Source of the DNA: Streptomyces lycii
Lineage (GTDB): Bacteria > Actinomycetota > Actinomycetes > Streptomycetales > Streptomycetaceae
DNA: 64,000 bases
Direction of reading: 5' to 3'
NCBI RefSeq assembly: GCF_009735685.1
Contig: NZ_WHPN01000293.1
Span: forward strand, 62,001-126,000
Of the stretch, positions 1 through 8,313 are shown piece by piece; the first letter of the stretch is position 1; the number at the start of each line of letters is the position of its first letter. The notes below the pieces were generated by a model. It saw nothing but the letters and a program-made list of their open reading frames with translations. It was not told the DNA's origin and made no database searches. A program made the position numbers and the translations under genes.

Positions 1-235
1 CGGCGATGACGTCCTGGGCGAACAGTTCGGTGCTGTGGGGGGTGTCGGGCTTGTCGCTGTCGCCGGTGCCGCGGTAGTCGAGGGTGAGAGTGCTCCGGGC
101 CGGGTGGAAGTCGGCGCGGACCCGGTCCCACCAGTGGTGGTTGTTCGCCTGGCCCGCCAGCAGGACGAGGGGCGGCCCGTCGCCTTGGAACTGGTGGGCG
201 ATGCGAGTCCCGTCGGGTGTCGTCGTGTACGTCAT
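1..235 (-). CDS. alpha/beta hydrolase, N-terminal part (runs off the window)
   Basis: The reverse strand reads from an ATG at 235 into the window edge, giving the first 78 residues. It shows the start of an alpha/beta-hydrolase fold: a strand followed by the oxyanion-loop region (PPLVLLAGQANNHHWW, about residues 20-35) and the DYRGTGDSDKP loop typical of the family. The nucleophile elbow and catalytic triad lie outside the window, so substrate cannot be inferred. It is transcribed away from the methyltransferase gene at 538. Confidence 0.75.
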   Translation of the reverse strand, partial: MTYTTTPDGTRIAHQFQGDGPPLVLLAGQANNHHWWDRVRADFHPARSTLTLDYRGTGDSDKPDTPHSTELFAQDVIA

Positions 236-537
236 CGGCTGGTTTCCTCAACTCCGGTGTGGGCGGGCACGGTACTCCGTCCGGGCCCTGAGCGGCCGTG
301 AACTGCGGGAGGCCACGGGCGCGGGGGAAGCCGTAGCGGGAGATCAGCACCGCCCGTCCGCGGGAGCACGCCGGCGCCCGCCGGCCGGGCGGCGGTCGGC
401 CTGTCGGAGAGCGGACATGTTCCGGCTCCCATGACGCCGGCCTTCGGTGGTCAGCAGCACACGGGGTCGCGGCGGCGGTGGACGGGCGCGGCGCGGGCGG
501 GTAGCAGCGGCGGTTTGGTCACGGCTAACGTAACCGC
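236..537. other. intergenic region between divergent genes
   Basis: No convincing gene is seen. Close to the right edge, 517-535 is an imperfect inverted repeat (GGTCACG-N5-CGTAACC), and TAACGT at 526-531 could be a -10 element. The methyltransferase ATG lies seven bases downstream, so its transcript may be leaderless. This is inference from spacing only. Confidence 0.4.
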
Positions 538-1317
538 ATGGACCGGGGCGAACGGCAACTTCACAGCTCGTCGTTCGGCGCGGCGGCGGCCGCATACGCC
601 GAGCACCGCCCGGATTACGCACAGGCCGCGGTGCGCTGGGCGCTCGAGCCCGCGCCGGGCCCGCGTGTGCTCGACCTCGGAGCGGGAACCGGCAAACTGA
701 CCGCCACGCTGGTCGCGACGGGCTCCGACGTCACCGCGGTCGAGCCCGACCCTGCGATGCTGACCGAGCTGTGCTGCGCGCTGCCCGCTGTCCGTGCCCT
801 GCAGGGCAGCGCCGAGGCGATACCGCTGCCGGACGCGTCCGTCGACGCGGTGCTGGCCGGCAACGCCATGCACTGGTTCGACATGGCCGTCGCGGGAGCC
901 GAGATCGCCAGGGTCCTCACGCCCGGCGGCATCCTGGCGGGGCTGTGGAATGTCATGGACGACCGGGTCGAGTGGGTCGCCGAACTCGCCCGGGTCAGCG
1001 GGAGCGCGGCCGTCGGGCCGCGTGACACGCCCGCCGGCTGGCGCGCCGAGACGGCCGGCATGCACCTTCCGAAGACCGGCGGGGCCGCCCGGTTCGGCTC
1101 GCCGGAGCAAGCCGAGTTCCCGCACGGTCAGCGCCGCACCGCCGGCTCTCTCGTCGCGACCCTCGCGACGCGCGCGGGGGTCCTGGTCATGCCGGAACAG
1201 GAACGCCAGCACACGCTCGGCCGGATCCGCGCATTCCTTGCGAGCAGGCCGGAGACCGCCGACGGCGAGTTCACCCTCCCGATGCTGACGGCCGTACTGC
1301 GCGTGCGGCGGCTGTGA
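538..1317 (+). CDS. class I SAM-dependent methyltransferase
   Basis: A 259-residue protein with a typical methyltransferase-11 core. Motif I, the SAM-binding glycine loop VLDLGAGTGKL, is at about residues 44-54, and the acidic ribose-binding residue follows in TAVEPDPAML. Later strands contain the VLAGNAMHWFD and ILAGLWNV segments typical of UbiE/Tam-like enzymes. It presumably transfers a methyl group to a small molecule in the cytoplasm; the acceptor cannot be read from sequence. The ATG at 538 follows a possible leaderless promoter. It stands alone, with no partner biosynthetic genes beside it. Confidence 0.85.
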   Translation: MDRGERQLHSSSFGAAAAAYAEHRPDYAQAAVRWALEPAPGPRVLDLGAGTGKLTATLVATGSDVTAVEPDPAMLTELCCALPAVRALQGSAEAIPLPDASVDAVLAGNAMHWFDMAVAGAEIARVLTPGGILAGLWNVMDDRVEWVAELARVSGSAAVGPRDTPAGWRAETAGMHLPKTGGAARFGSPEQAEFPHGQRRTAGSLVATLATRAGVLVMPEQERQHTLGRIRAFLASRPETADGEFTLPMLTAVLRVRRL

Positions 1318-1874
1318 GAGCCGTCGACCACCTGATCTTCCTGCCGGCGAGCCGCGGCCCGGCGACGAGTGTCCGCGCGACCGGCGCCGTCCTCCCGGCC
1401 CCGGCCCGGCCCTGCCCGACCCCTCCGTACGGATCACCGGAACGACGCCCGGTGACGCGCCCGACTGCGCTCGACACCTGCGAGACGCCCGGCAATCCAA
1501 ACTCCCGGGCGCCCGGACGGTGAACCGCTCCCCCGCCCGGCCGGCCCCACGCCCAACGCGAAATCAGCGGCGACACGGCCTGCCCCGGGCTTCCGGTTCC
1601 GGATCGTGGAGGAGAGCCCGCGCCGGGCACGGGAACGCCACACCGGACAACGACCGCAGCGAAGGTGCGGACCGCGGGCGCGAGAGTGCCGCACTCGGCC
1701 GGACGTCGCACCGGGCTCCCGGCCGGGCCGGCTGACGGCCGTCCCTCTGCCGTCACTCCGGGCCCGACTCGCGGACTGGGACGGCAGTTCTTGGCCGTTC
1801 TCCCGGTGGCGCGGTCGTGTCAGCCTGCTGCAGCGGCCGGTTGAGGGGTTCGACGGCCACGTAGACTTCCGGGT
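1318..1874. other. 557-bp region without a supported gene
   Basis: Open frames here are overlapping shadows with no recognisable family and no consistent third-position GC pattern. The only signal is the putative LacI-gene promoter at the right edge (1841-1868). Confidence 0.5.
1841..1868 (+). promoter_or_regulatory. putative housekeeping-type promoter of the LacI gene
   Basis: TTGAGG (1841-1846), a 16-base spacer and TAGACT (1863-1868) resemble the Streptomyces HrdB consensus. The GTG start at 1875 lies about seven bases after the -10, so the mRNA may be leaderless. Seen in sequence; activity is inferred. Confidence 0.4.
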
Positions 1875-2906
1875 GTGGGAGATCGAGTGGTGCGGGGGCG
1901 GGGAGAGATCGGTGTCTCCCAGATCGCCGACCTGGCCGGGGTGTCGGCATCGACGGTGTCGAAGGTGATCCACGGCCGCGCGGGGGTGGGAACGGAAACG
2001 CGGCAGCGGATCGAGCGGCTGATTCGCGACCACGGTTTCCAGAAGCACGAGAACTCCGAGACCGTTCCGATCGTCGAAGTGGTGTTCCAGGCCCTCGACA
2101 GCCTGTGGGCGCTCCAGATCATCCGGGGCGTCGAACAGGCGGTGCGGCCTCATGGGCTGGCCGTGACACTGACCGAGATGCGGGGCAGCCACACACCGGA
2201 GAGCACCTGGGCGCGTCAGATGCTGGCTCGCCGCCCACGGGGAGTGATCGCGGTTTCGGCGGAGTTCAGTGAAGCGCAGTTGGCGCAGCTGGCCAGCCGG
2301 TCCATTCCGCTCGTCGCGCTGGATCCCACGGGGGAACCGGCTCACCCGATCCCGTCGGTGGGCGCGACGAACTGGAATGGTGGCCTGGTCGCCACGCGTC
2401 ACCTGCTGGAACTGGGGCACCGGCGCATCGCGATGGTCAGCGGCCCCGACGAGCTGTTGTGCTGCCGTGCCCGGCTCGACGGCTACCGGGCGGCGCTGGA
2501 CGCGGCGGGTGTGACACAGGCTCCGGAGCTGGTGCGGGCAGCTCCCCTGTACTTCGAGGGCGGCAGGGACGCCGCGGCCGCACTGCTGGCGGTGCCCGAC
2601 CGGCCGACAGCGGTTTTCACAGCCAACGATCTCCAGGCCCTGGGGGTCTACAACGCCGCGCGCGCGGCCGGCTTGCGCATTCCGCAGGACCTGAGCGTGG
2701 TCGGGTTCGACGACCTGGCGTTCACACAGTGGTCGGACCCGCCGCTGACCACGGTCCATCAGCCCATGATGCGGATGGGGGCCACGGCGGCGGAGTTCCT
2801 GCTCGAGCTGGCGGCCGGGCGGGAGTTGGGAGAGGACCGGTTCGAGGTGCCCACCAAACTGGTGGTGCGCGGCAGCACCGGGCCGCCCGACGGCACCGCC
2901 GGATAG
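1875..2906 (+). CDS. LacI/GalR-family transcriptional regulator
   Basis: A 343-residue protein. The N-terminal LacI helix-turn-helix and hinge is clear (VSQIADLAGVSASTVSKVIHG, about residues 14-34), followed by a periplasmic-binding-protein-like sugar sensor domain. It ends in the usual LSVVGFDDLAFTQWSDPPLTTV region. The GTG at 1875 is used; GTG codons at 1887 and 1890 are alternatives. It lies 515 bp upstream of, and in the same direction as, a secreted mannanase. An operator-like palindrome in between matches LacI-type sites. It probably represses polysaccharide-use genes and is released by an oligosaccharide, but whether it or a distant CebR acts on that site is unknown. Confidence 0.9.
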   Translation: MGDRVVRGRGEIGVSQIADLAGVSASTVSKVIHGRAGVGTETRQRIERLIRDHGFQKHENSETVPIVEVVFQALDSLWALQIIRGVEQAVRPHGLAVTLTEMRGSHTPESTWARQMLARRPRGVIAVSAEFSEAQLAQLASRSIPLVALDPTGEPAHPIPSVGATNWNGGLVATRHLLELGHRRIAMVSGPDELLCCRARLDGYRAALDAAGVTQAPELVRAAPLYFEGGRDAAAALLAVPDRPTAVFTANDLQALGVYNAARAAGLRIPQDLSVVGFDDLAFTQWSDPPLTTVHQPMMRMGATAAEFLLELAAGRELGEDRFEVPTKLVVRGSTGPPDGTAG

Positions 2907-3091
2907 GGCCCGCCGGATAGGGCCCGCCGCCGGACGGTTCCCCGGTCGGGTCAGGCCGCGGGAGCAGCGCGGCGGCAGGCCGAAGGTGCCGTTCGGGCGG
3001 AAGGCGGCCTCCCCGGCTCGGCCGGACCCCGGCCTCACCGCGACGAACGCAGCGGACGGACCGTCACCACCGGGCTGGGTCGGCCTCGGAA

Positions 3092-3102
3092 CGAAAATTT
3101 CT
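3092..3102. promoter_or_regulatory. LacI-type half-palindrome CGAAAATTTCT
   Basis: The core GAAA-A-TTTC is a nine-base inverted repeat around one central base and resembles the actinobacterial CGAAASTTTCG operator of xylan/arabinan LacI repressors. One flank departs from the consensus. Role inferred. Confidence 0.3.
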
Positions 3103-3118
3103 TGAGCATGCACGAACG

Positions 3119-3148
3119 TTGACCCGGCCCATGAGTGCCCATCAAGAT
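3119..3148 (+). promoter_or_regulatory. putative promoter of the mannanase gene
   Basis: TTGACC (3119-3124), an 18-base spacer and CAAGAT (3143-3148). Transcription would begin near 3155, so the palindrome at 3192-3207 would act as a downstream roadblock operator. A promoter nearer the gene is equally possible. Confidence 0.35.
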
Positions 3149-3191
3149 GGCTTCGCACAGCCCAGACACCTCCCGTTGGGGATGCCTCCGA

Positions 3192-3207
3192 GTGGGAGCG
3201 CTCCCAC
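3192..3207. promoter_or_regulatory. perfect CebR/LacI-like operator
   Basis: GTGGGAGCGCTCCCAC is a 16-bp perfect palindrome. Its inner 14 bases, TGGGAGCGCTCCCA, equal the published operator of the Streptomyces cello-oligosaccharide repressor CebR. It lies 214 bp before the mannanase start. Either CebR encoded elsewhere or the adjacent LacI protein could bind it. Confidence 0.75.
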
Positions 3208-3243
3208 CTCTGCCTGGGGCCCATCTTTTGTCGCTCTGCTCCA

Positions 3244-3254
3244 AGAAACTTTCG
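3244..3254. promoter_or_regulatory. LacI-type site AGAAACTTTCG
   Basis: Ten of eleven bases match CGAAACTTTCG, a known operator type for actinobacterial LacI repressors of hemicellulose genes. The core GAAA-C-TTTC is a perfect inverted repeat around one central base. Role inferred. Confidence 0.35.
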
Positions 3255-3421
3255 CCGGAGAGGCAGGAGGCCGGAAGGAGGTCTCGTACCCGCTCATCGT
3301 CGGCTCGCTCCGACGACGCCCGCCGACGACGGCGGACGGCGTGGCGTGCCGAGTCCGTGGAAGTGAACCGATCGCCCCCGATGCGAGCGCGACCGATCGC
3401 GTCAAGAGCTATGGAGGACAG

Positions 3422-4519
3422 ATGAAACGCCGGATCGAGTTCGGGAGCCTCCGAATGGCGACCATCCTCGCCGTCGGTCTCCTGCTGTGCGCGGCGCTGA
3501 CCGTTCCGACCGCCGGCACCGCCTCCGCAGAGGCATCAGCCGGCCGTGCGGACACAACCAAGTACCTCGGCGTGTTCCGCCAGACGAGTCCCGCCGAGAT
3601 CCCGTCGGGAACGGAGAGCCGGTACGGGGCCACCCCGGCGAGCGTCCTGTGGTTCGACAGCTGGGCGACCGGCAACGCCTTCGACGCAGCCGGAGCCAGG
3701 GACCTGTGGGAGCAGGGCGTCATGATGCATTACACCTGGGAGCCGTGGAACACGGAGCTGAGCGCGACCGACCCGGACCAGATCCATCTCCAGGACATCA
3801 TCGACGGCGAGTGGGACAGCTACATCAAAGCCCGCGGTGCGGAGTTCGCATCGGTCGGTGCGCCGATCATGGTGCGGTGGGGTCACGAGTTCAACGGTGA
3901 CTGGTACCCATGGGGAATCGTCAACAACAACAGTGATCCCGACCTCTACATCAAGGCCTACCGGCATGTGCACGACCTCGTCGTCGCCGCCGGAGCCACC
4001 AACGTCCAGTGGATATGGTGCTTCAACAACGGCTCCACCCCCGATGCCTCCTTCAACGACCCTGCCCGGTCCTACCCCGGTGACGCATACGTCGACTGGG
4101 TGGGCATCGACGGCTACAACTGGGGCCACGGTCCGTCCTGGGACCCGGACGGCGACCATTGGACGAGCTTCGAGTCGATGTTCACCGGCGCCTACGCCAA
4201 GGCGCGCGCCATCGCACCGACGCGTCCGGTGATGATCGGCGAAATCGGCTCCAGCGAGGACGGGGGCGACAAGGCCCAGTGGATCAACGACATGTCCGCT
4301 GATCTGCGGTCCGGGCGTTACCCCGATCTGAAGATGACCGTCTACTTCGATCAGGACAAGGAGGAGAAGTGGTCGGGAACATCGTCACCGGCCGCCCAAG
4401 CCGCCTTCACCTCCTGGGTCAGCCAGCCTTATATGCAGGGCACTGGAAAGGAACTGGCGGAGGTCGCCGCACAGTACAGCGAAAAGACCAAGCCGCCGCG
4501 CCGGCCCGCGAATCCATAG
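3422..4519 (+). CDS. secreted GH26-type beta-mannanase
   Basis: The ATG at 3422 follows a strong GGAGG site and opens a 365-residue protein. An N-terminal signal peptide (basic MKRR, hydrophobic residues about 14-30, TASA region near 36) directs secretion. The catalytic domain shows the GH26 signatures: acid/base Glu156 in RWGHEFNGDWYPW and nucleophile Glu274 in MIGEIGSSE, with the aromatic WVGIDGYNW strand between them. The family hydrolyses internal beta-1,4-mannosidic bonds by a retaining mechanism; related GH26 enzymes act on mixed-linkage glucan or xylan, so the substrate is tentative. No carbohydrate-binding module is present. The in-frame extension upstream to 3119 is rejected because it lacks a signal peptide. 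Confidence 0.85.
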   Translation: MKRRIEFGSLRMATILAVGLLLCAALTVPTAGTASAEASAGRADTTKYLGVFRQTSPAEIPSGTESRYGATPASVLWFDSWATGNAFDAAGARDLWEQGVMMHYTWEPWNTELSATDPDQIHLQDIIDGEWDSYIKARGAEFASVGAPIMVRWGHEFNGDWYPWGIVNNNSDPDLYIKAYRHVHDLVVAAGATNVQWIWCFNNGSTPDASFNDPARSYPGDAYVDWVGIDGYNWGHGPSWDPDGDHWTSFESMFTGAYAKARAIAPTRPVMIGEIGSSEDGGDKAQWINDMSADLRSGRYPDLKMTVYFDQDKEEKWSGTSSPAAQAAFTSWVSQPYMQGTGKELAEVAAQYSEKTKPPRRPANP

Positions 4520-4919
4520 GGATCCGGCGCCTGCTTCGAGCCGGGTGACCGGCCTGCGCCCGGGCGAGATGTCCGAGGGCGTCCGCCGGACGCACCGAGG
4601 ACTCCCCCGCCCCGCCGCGGACGTCCGGACGCGTTCCGCGCGGCCGCCCGTGGCCGAGAGCGCGACCAGCCACGACGAAGATCCCTGCCGCTGAGCGGCC
4701 GGGACCTTCGTTTCGGCTGGTAAACCCGGTGCGGACGGTACGCAAGCCCGTGCGGACGGTACGAGAGCCGTACTCATGAGAGCGTTTCAGTCGTCGGTGA
4801 CGGGGCTCGGATTCCCCGGGGTGGGGGCAGTCGCGGGCGGACAGCAGAGGCCGCCCACCCCGCAACGTGCGGATCAACCCACCCTGCTGGACGAGCAAGA
4901 CCCCTGTTATCGTGCGCCG
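4520..4919. other. intergenic region with a 21-bp-spaced direct repeat
   Basis: No gene is supported. The 14-mer GTGCGGACGGTACG occurs at 4729-4742 and again at 4750-4763, exactly 21 bp apart, which is two helical turns. TGTTAT at 4905-4910 may be the -10 of the VOC gene, whose ATG follows nine bases later. Confidence 0.4.
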
Positions 4920-5354
4920 ATGTCAACGATCAAGCAGTTCCAAGTGACCTTCGACTGCGCGGAACCCGCGCGTCTCGCCGGCTTCTGGTGTGAGGTGCTG
5001 GGGTACGTCCTGCCTCCGGTCCCGGCGGGGTTCGCGACCTGGGAGGACTACCACCGCTCACTGCCGCCCGGGGAACAGGTGGACTACTTTGCATGCAGTG
5101 ATCCCTCGGGTGTGGGTCCGCGCCTGCTCTTCCAGCGTGTTCCCGAAGGGAAGGTCGTCAAGAACCGGGTGCATCTCGACGTGCGGGCCGGCATCGGGCT
5201 CGTGGGCGACGAGCGCCTGGCCACGCTGGAAGCCGAATGCGCACGGCTGGTCGCGCTGGGCGCGGTACATGTGCGAACCATGCGTGCCGACGGCGAGAAC
5301 GAGTCCTGCATCGTGATGCAGGACATCGAGGGCAACGAGTTCTGTCTCGACTGA
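4920..5354 (+). CDS. VOC-superfamily (glyoxalase-like) protein
   Basis: A 144-residue protein starting at the ATG at 4920. It has the beta-alpha-beta-beta-beta fold of VOC proteins: an opening strand IKQFQVTFDCAEPARLAGFWCEVLGY, a NRVHLDVRAG strand in the middle and a closing MQDIEGNEFCLD strand. The His in VHLDV and the Glu in GNEFCL are at the usual metal-ligand positions. Actinobacterial members of this subfamily are usually annotated as glyoxalase/bleomycin-resistance-like without known substrate. A longer start at 4776 would add a GC-rich tail with no family support. Confidence 0.8.
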   Translation: MSTIKQFQVTFDCAEPARLAGFWCEVLGYVLPPVPAGFATWEDYHRSLPPGEQVDYFACSDPSGVGPRLLFQRVPEGKVVKNRVHLDVRAGIGLVGDERLATLEAECARLVALGAVHVRTMRADGENESCIVMQDIEGNEFCLD

Positions 5355-5455
5355 GGATCCCTCCGACTCGGCGAGGTGGGAAGCTGGGAACCGTCCTCTC
5401 TGGTCTTGTATGCGGCGGGAATCCTCCGGAGCCCCGCTTGCCTTTGCGCGAGAGG

Positions 5456-6451
5456 TCAGCCGCGGAGCAGGCCGGTCGAGACGTTCCAGAGGCGCTCGGC
5501 GGTGGCGGGGTCGAGCGCCCATTCCTTGACACCGTGCGGGTGCTGCGCGAGGTCGGCGTCGTCCGGCACGGTGTAGGCCTCTTGTGCGTCGTCGAGGTAG
5601 TGGCCGCCGGAATGGGCGAACTCGGGGGCGACGGCCGCGACGACGCTGGTGGCGGCCCCCTGCTCAACCGTCTTGTACGTGAAGACTCCGGCGGCCTCGG
5701 CCGCGTCGAGCGACGCCTTCTGTTCCGGCGTGAAGTTCCGCTGCAGTCCCGTCGCGATACCGCCGGGATTCACCGCGTTGGCGACGATGCCGTCGGACGC
5801 CCACAGGCGGGTCGCCTCGACGGCGAAGAGGGAGTTCGCCGTTTTCGACCGGGCGTAGGCGATCTGCGGGTCGTAGCCGCGGCGCTCGAAGTGGAGGTCG
5901 TCGAAGTCGATGCCGGACCGCATGTGTGCCGTCGAGCTGACCGAGACGATCCGTGCCCCGTCGCGGTCGGCTGCTCCCCGGGCCATGGCGTGGTGAAGGC
6001 CGGTGGCGAGCGCGAAGTGGCCGAGATGATGTGTCGCGAATTGCAGCTCCCAGCCCTCCTGCGTCCGTTCGAGGCCACCGGTGACCACGCCGGCGTTGTT
6101 GATCAGCAGATGAAGCGGGCCGCCCCACGCCTCGACGAACCGGGTGACGGAAGCCCTGTCGGCAAGGTCGAGCCGGACGACGCGGGGCCGGATGCTTCCG
6201 GTCGACCTCTCGATCGTCTCGGCGGCAACGTCTCCCGCGGTCGTGTTCCGGACGGCCAGCGTCACTTCCGCCCCGGCAGCGGCCAGTGCGCGAGCCGTCT
6301 CGGTCCCGAGCCCGGAGGACGCTCCCGTCACAATCGCGCGTACGCCGGTGAGGTCGACGCCCCGCAGCACGTCATCCGCAGTACTGGAGGAGGTGAAGGG
6401 CGTGGAGATGAGTTTGCGAGTGTCCACGGCGCGACTATACATACTGAACAT
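5456..6451 (-). CDS. short-chain dehydrogenase/reductase
   Basis: A 331-residue SDR of the WW-domain oxidoreductase/retinol dehydrogenase-like group. The cofactor motif TGASSGLGTETA starts near residue 42, NNAG follows near 117, catalytic Ser is in SVSSTAHM and the Tyr-x3-Lys pair in YARSKTAN. The enzyme should use NAD(P)H to reduce or oxidise a carbonyl or alcohol. The ATG at 6451 lies inside the TetR operator; a GTG at 6427 would give a 323-residue protein and leave the operator in the untranslated region. I consider the shorter form at least as likely. It faces the TetR gene at 6490 and is presumably its target. Confidence 0.85.
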   Translation of the reverse strand: MFSMYSRAVDTRKLISTPFTSSSTADDVLRGVDLTGVRAIVTGASSGLGTETARALAAAGAEVTLAVRNTTAGDVAAETIERSTGSIRPRVVRLDLADRASVTRFVEAWGGPLHLLINNAGVVTGGLERTQEGWELQFATHHLGHFALATGLHHAMARGAADRDGARIVSVSSTAHMRSGIDFDDLHFERRGYDPQIAYARSKTANSLFAVEATRLWASDGIVANAVNPGGIATGLQRNFTPEQKASLDAAEAAGVFTYKTVEQGAATSVVAAVAPEFAHSGGHYLDDAQEAYTVPDDADLAQHPHGVKEWALDPATAERLWNVSTGLLRG

Positions 6452-6462
6452 GATTTGTATAG
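6435..6462. promoter_or_regulatory. TetR operator between SDR and TetR genes
   Basis: CTATACA (6435-6441) and TGTATAG (6456-6462) are perfect inverted arms around 14 bases. The 28-bp site spans the divergent start region and overlaps AT-rich -10-like sequence on both strands, as expected for autoregulation by the neighbouring TetR protein. Confidence 0.65.
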
Positions 6463-6489
6463 CTTGCTTCCCCCTCGTATGCTCGCCCC

Positions 6490-7062
6490 ATGAGCAGTCC
6501 CGACGCCGGCCGCCCGCCGTCGACAGTCACTGACACCGATCGCCGGACCATGGTTCTGGAGTCCGCCATGGCCACGTTCGCGCGATTCGGTTACCGGAAG
6601 ACCTCGATGGAGGAGGTGGCGCGGGCGGCGCACATCTCCCGGCCCGGGCTCTACTTCCTCTTTTCCTCCAAGGAGACCCTGTTCCGTGCCGCGGTCACCC
6701 AGGCCCTGGGCCGCGACATCACCGCTGTCGAACGGGTCCTGGCCGACAGCGGCCGACCGCTTCCGGAGCGCCTCCTCGAAGCGTTCGACCAGTGGACGGG
6801 CCGCTACATCGGCCCGCTGGCGCGCGATATCGCGGCAGTTGTCGAGGACAACCCCGACCTCCTCGGTGAGATCATCGAGACCACACCGCGACGCTTCGAG
6901 GAACTGATCACCGACGCGATCGCCGTCGGGCCGGGACGGGAGGGGGCCCTCCCTGTCGCCCAGACGATGATCAGCGCATCGATCGGCCTCAAGCACCAGG
7001 TCGCGTCACGGGAGTCCTACCTCGAACGGCTGGCCGTCGCCATCCGTCTCCTGGTGCGCTGA
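6490..7062 (+). CDS. TetR-family repressor
   Basis: A 190-residue protein. The DNA-binding helix-turn-helix is seen at about residues 35-64 (TSMEEVARAAHISRPGLYFLF), preceded by a helix VLESAMATFARFGY. The C-terminal ligand-binding helices are less conserved. It is divergent from the SDR gene with a 28-bp inverted repeat between them. By the common pattern it represses the SDR gene and itself until the SDR substrate, or a related molecule, binds. Confidence 0.88.
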   Translation: MSSPDAGRPPSTVTDTDRRTMVLESAMATFARFGYRKTSMEEVARAAHISRPGLYFLFSSKETLFRAAVTQALGRDITAVERVLADSGRPLPERLLEAFDQWTGRYIGPLARDIAAVVEDNPDLLGEIIETTPRRFEELITDAIAVGPGREGALPVAQTMISASIGLKHQVASRESYLERLAVAIRLLVR

Positions 7063-7283
7063 AAACGCTCGCGGTGGACGGCCGCTCCATGCGTTGACGC
7101 ACTTGAGCCGCGGCCACACGGTCCGCCGAGCGCCCGTACGTCTTCCACGGCACCGCCGCCCGACCCCCGCCCACAAACTCCGGCCCCGGCTTCACTCATG
7201 ACCTGTTGGGCAGACCGCGGAGCGGACAGGTCGAGGTGCACCGGCAACTGCCGCCCGCCCGGCTCGCCCCTCACCCCGTCGCT

Positions 7284-7661
7284 TCACACGGCCGGAAGAA
7301 CGTAGCTGCGAACCTCGGCGACCTTCGCGGTCCTGGCCGCCCCGGGGAAGCGCAGTACATGGCAGAAGGCATACCGCGTGCCGTCAGCCGCCTCGATCGT
7401 GCCGTCAACGCCCGCCTCCCTGCCGTGAGTGATCAGGGAACCGAAGGCGACCTCCTTGGCCTCGGGCAGGTCGGCCGCCCAGGCGCGCACGGCTTCGCGT
7501 CCGCGGAGGACGGTGTCGCCCACCAGATTCCCTTCCACGTCCTCGCCGACCAGCGCGGCCACCGTCTCGTCGTCCCCTTCGGCGAGGGCGACGACGAAGT
7601 CGCGGAGGACTTCCTTACGGGGAGCGTTGCCGCTCTCCGGTGCGGATCGGATCGTCACCAT
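7284..7661 (-). CDS. SnoaL-like / NTF2-fold protein
   Basis: A 125-residue protein from the ATG at 7661. It has the shape of a SnoaL-like domain: an N-terminal helix VLRDFVVALAEGDDETVAALV, the conserved GREAVRAW element and C-terminal beta strands ending in KVAEVRSYVL. Such proteins are polyketide cyclases, isomerases or of unknown role, and no partner genes lie beside it. An in-frame extension to 7907 exists but lacks family similarity and a ribosome site, so the shorter start is used. Confidence 0.7.
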   Translation of the reverse strand: MVTIRSAPESGNAPRKEVLRDFVVALAEGDDETVAALVGEDVEGNLVGDTVLRGREAVRAWAADLPEAKEVAFGSLITHGREAGVDGTIEAADGTRYAFCHVLRFPGAARTAKVAEVRSYVLPAV

Positions 7662-7920
7662 GTGCCGAGTCCATGACCGCCCGACGACACGGACCGGGCT
7701 CGCCGTGCGCTGCGACTGCGCCGCCGGGAACCCCTGCAGGGCCCGCTCTGCGGCGCGGTTTCGCCCGGCATGATCCGCCGGACGGGCTTCGCCGCCGTCG
7801 CCCAGTTTCGCGAGCGCTCCCACAAAGCCCTCTGTACGACCGTCAGTCCGGGCGGGATGCTGATCCGGCATCCGCGGGAATGCCAGGACCCGCCAGGTCT
7901 CCCCCACGGCCCCACGCTGT

Positions 7921-8313
7921 CTCGACTCCGGGGGCGCTCCTCAGTGCGCGCCCGAATGCGGACGCTTCTTCCACCAGGACAACGACTACTCCCGGTGCCC
8001 CGGCGGTGAGGCCCGCCACTACGACCAGTCCCTGTGGCTGACCGACGGCTTCGCGGGCGGCGCGGGCGGCGACTGGGGCCAGCGGATGGGCACCGAGTAC
8101 TACACCGGTGCGCTCGGGCAGGAGAACATCCACATCCTTCTCCACGCGATGGGCCACACCCTGGGTCTGGACGACTTCTACGACTGGACCCCCACCGGCG
8201 CGGGCGGCTTCCTGATGAAGGCAGGCGCCGCCGACCACGTCACCGAGTTCGACACCTGGATGGCCCGCGACTTCTGGCGCCACCTCAAGAGCCGCTACGG
8301 CATCCCGGCCTGA
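7921..8313 (+). pseudogene. C-terminal remnant of a secreted zinc-metallopeptidase-like protein
   Basis: From about 7921 the frame reads PECGRFFHQDNDYSRCPGG, then DWGQRMGTEYY and HAMGHTLGLDDFYDWTP, ending at 8313. This has the look of the C-terminal half of a Streptomyces secreted protein that normally carries HEMGH before the LDDFYDWTP segment. Here the zincin motif HExxH is HAxxH (GAG to GCG), so the catalytic glutamate is lost. A stop codon at 7861 closes the frame upstream and no N-terminal half or signal peptide is present. The ATG at 8086 would leave only 75 residues. I read this as a decayed gene fragment. Confidence 0.6.

Larger units (their letters stand above)
2907..3421. promoter_or_regulatory. 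control region upstream of the mannanase
   Basis: This 515-bp stretch has no supported gene. It holds a promoter-like pair at 3119-3148, a perfect 16-bp LacI/CebR-like operator at 3192-3207 and two shorter LacI-type inverted repeats at 3092-3102 and 3244-3254. A good ribosome binding site (GGAGG) sits just before the ATG at 3422. The density of operator-like sites suggests tight sugar control of the downstream gene. Confidence 0.55.

Noticed and set aside
7662-7907. N-terminal extension of the SnoaL-like protein
   Set aside because: Arg-rich sequence without family similarity; ATG 7661 begins the conserved domain.
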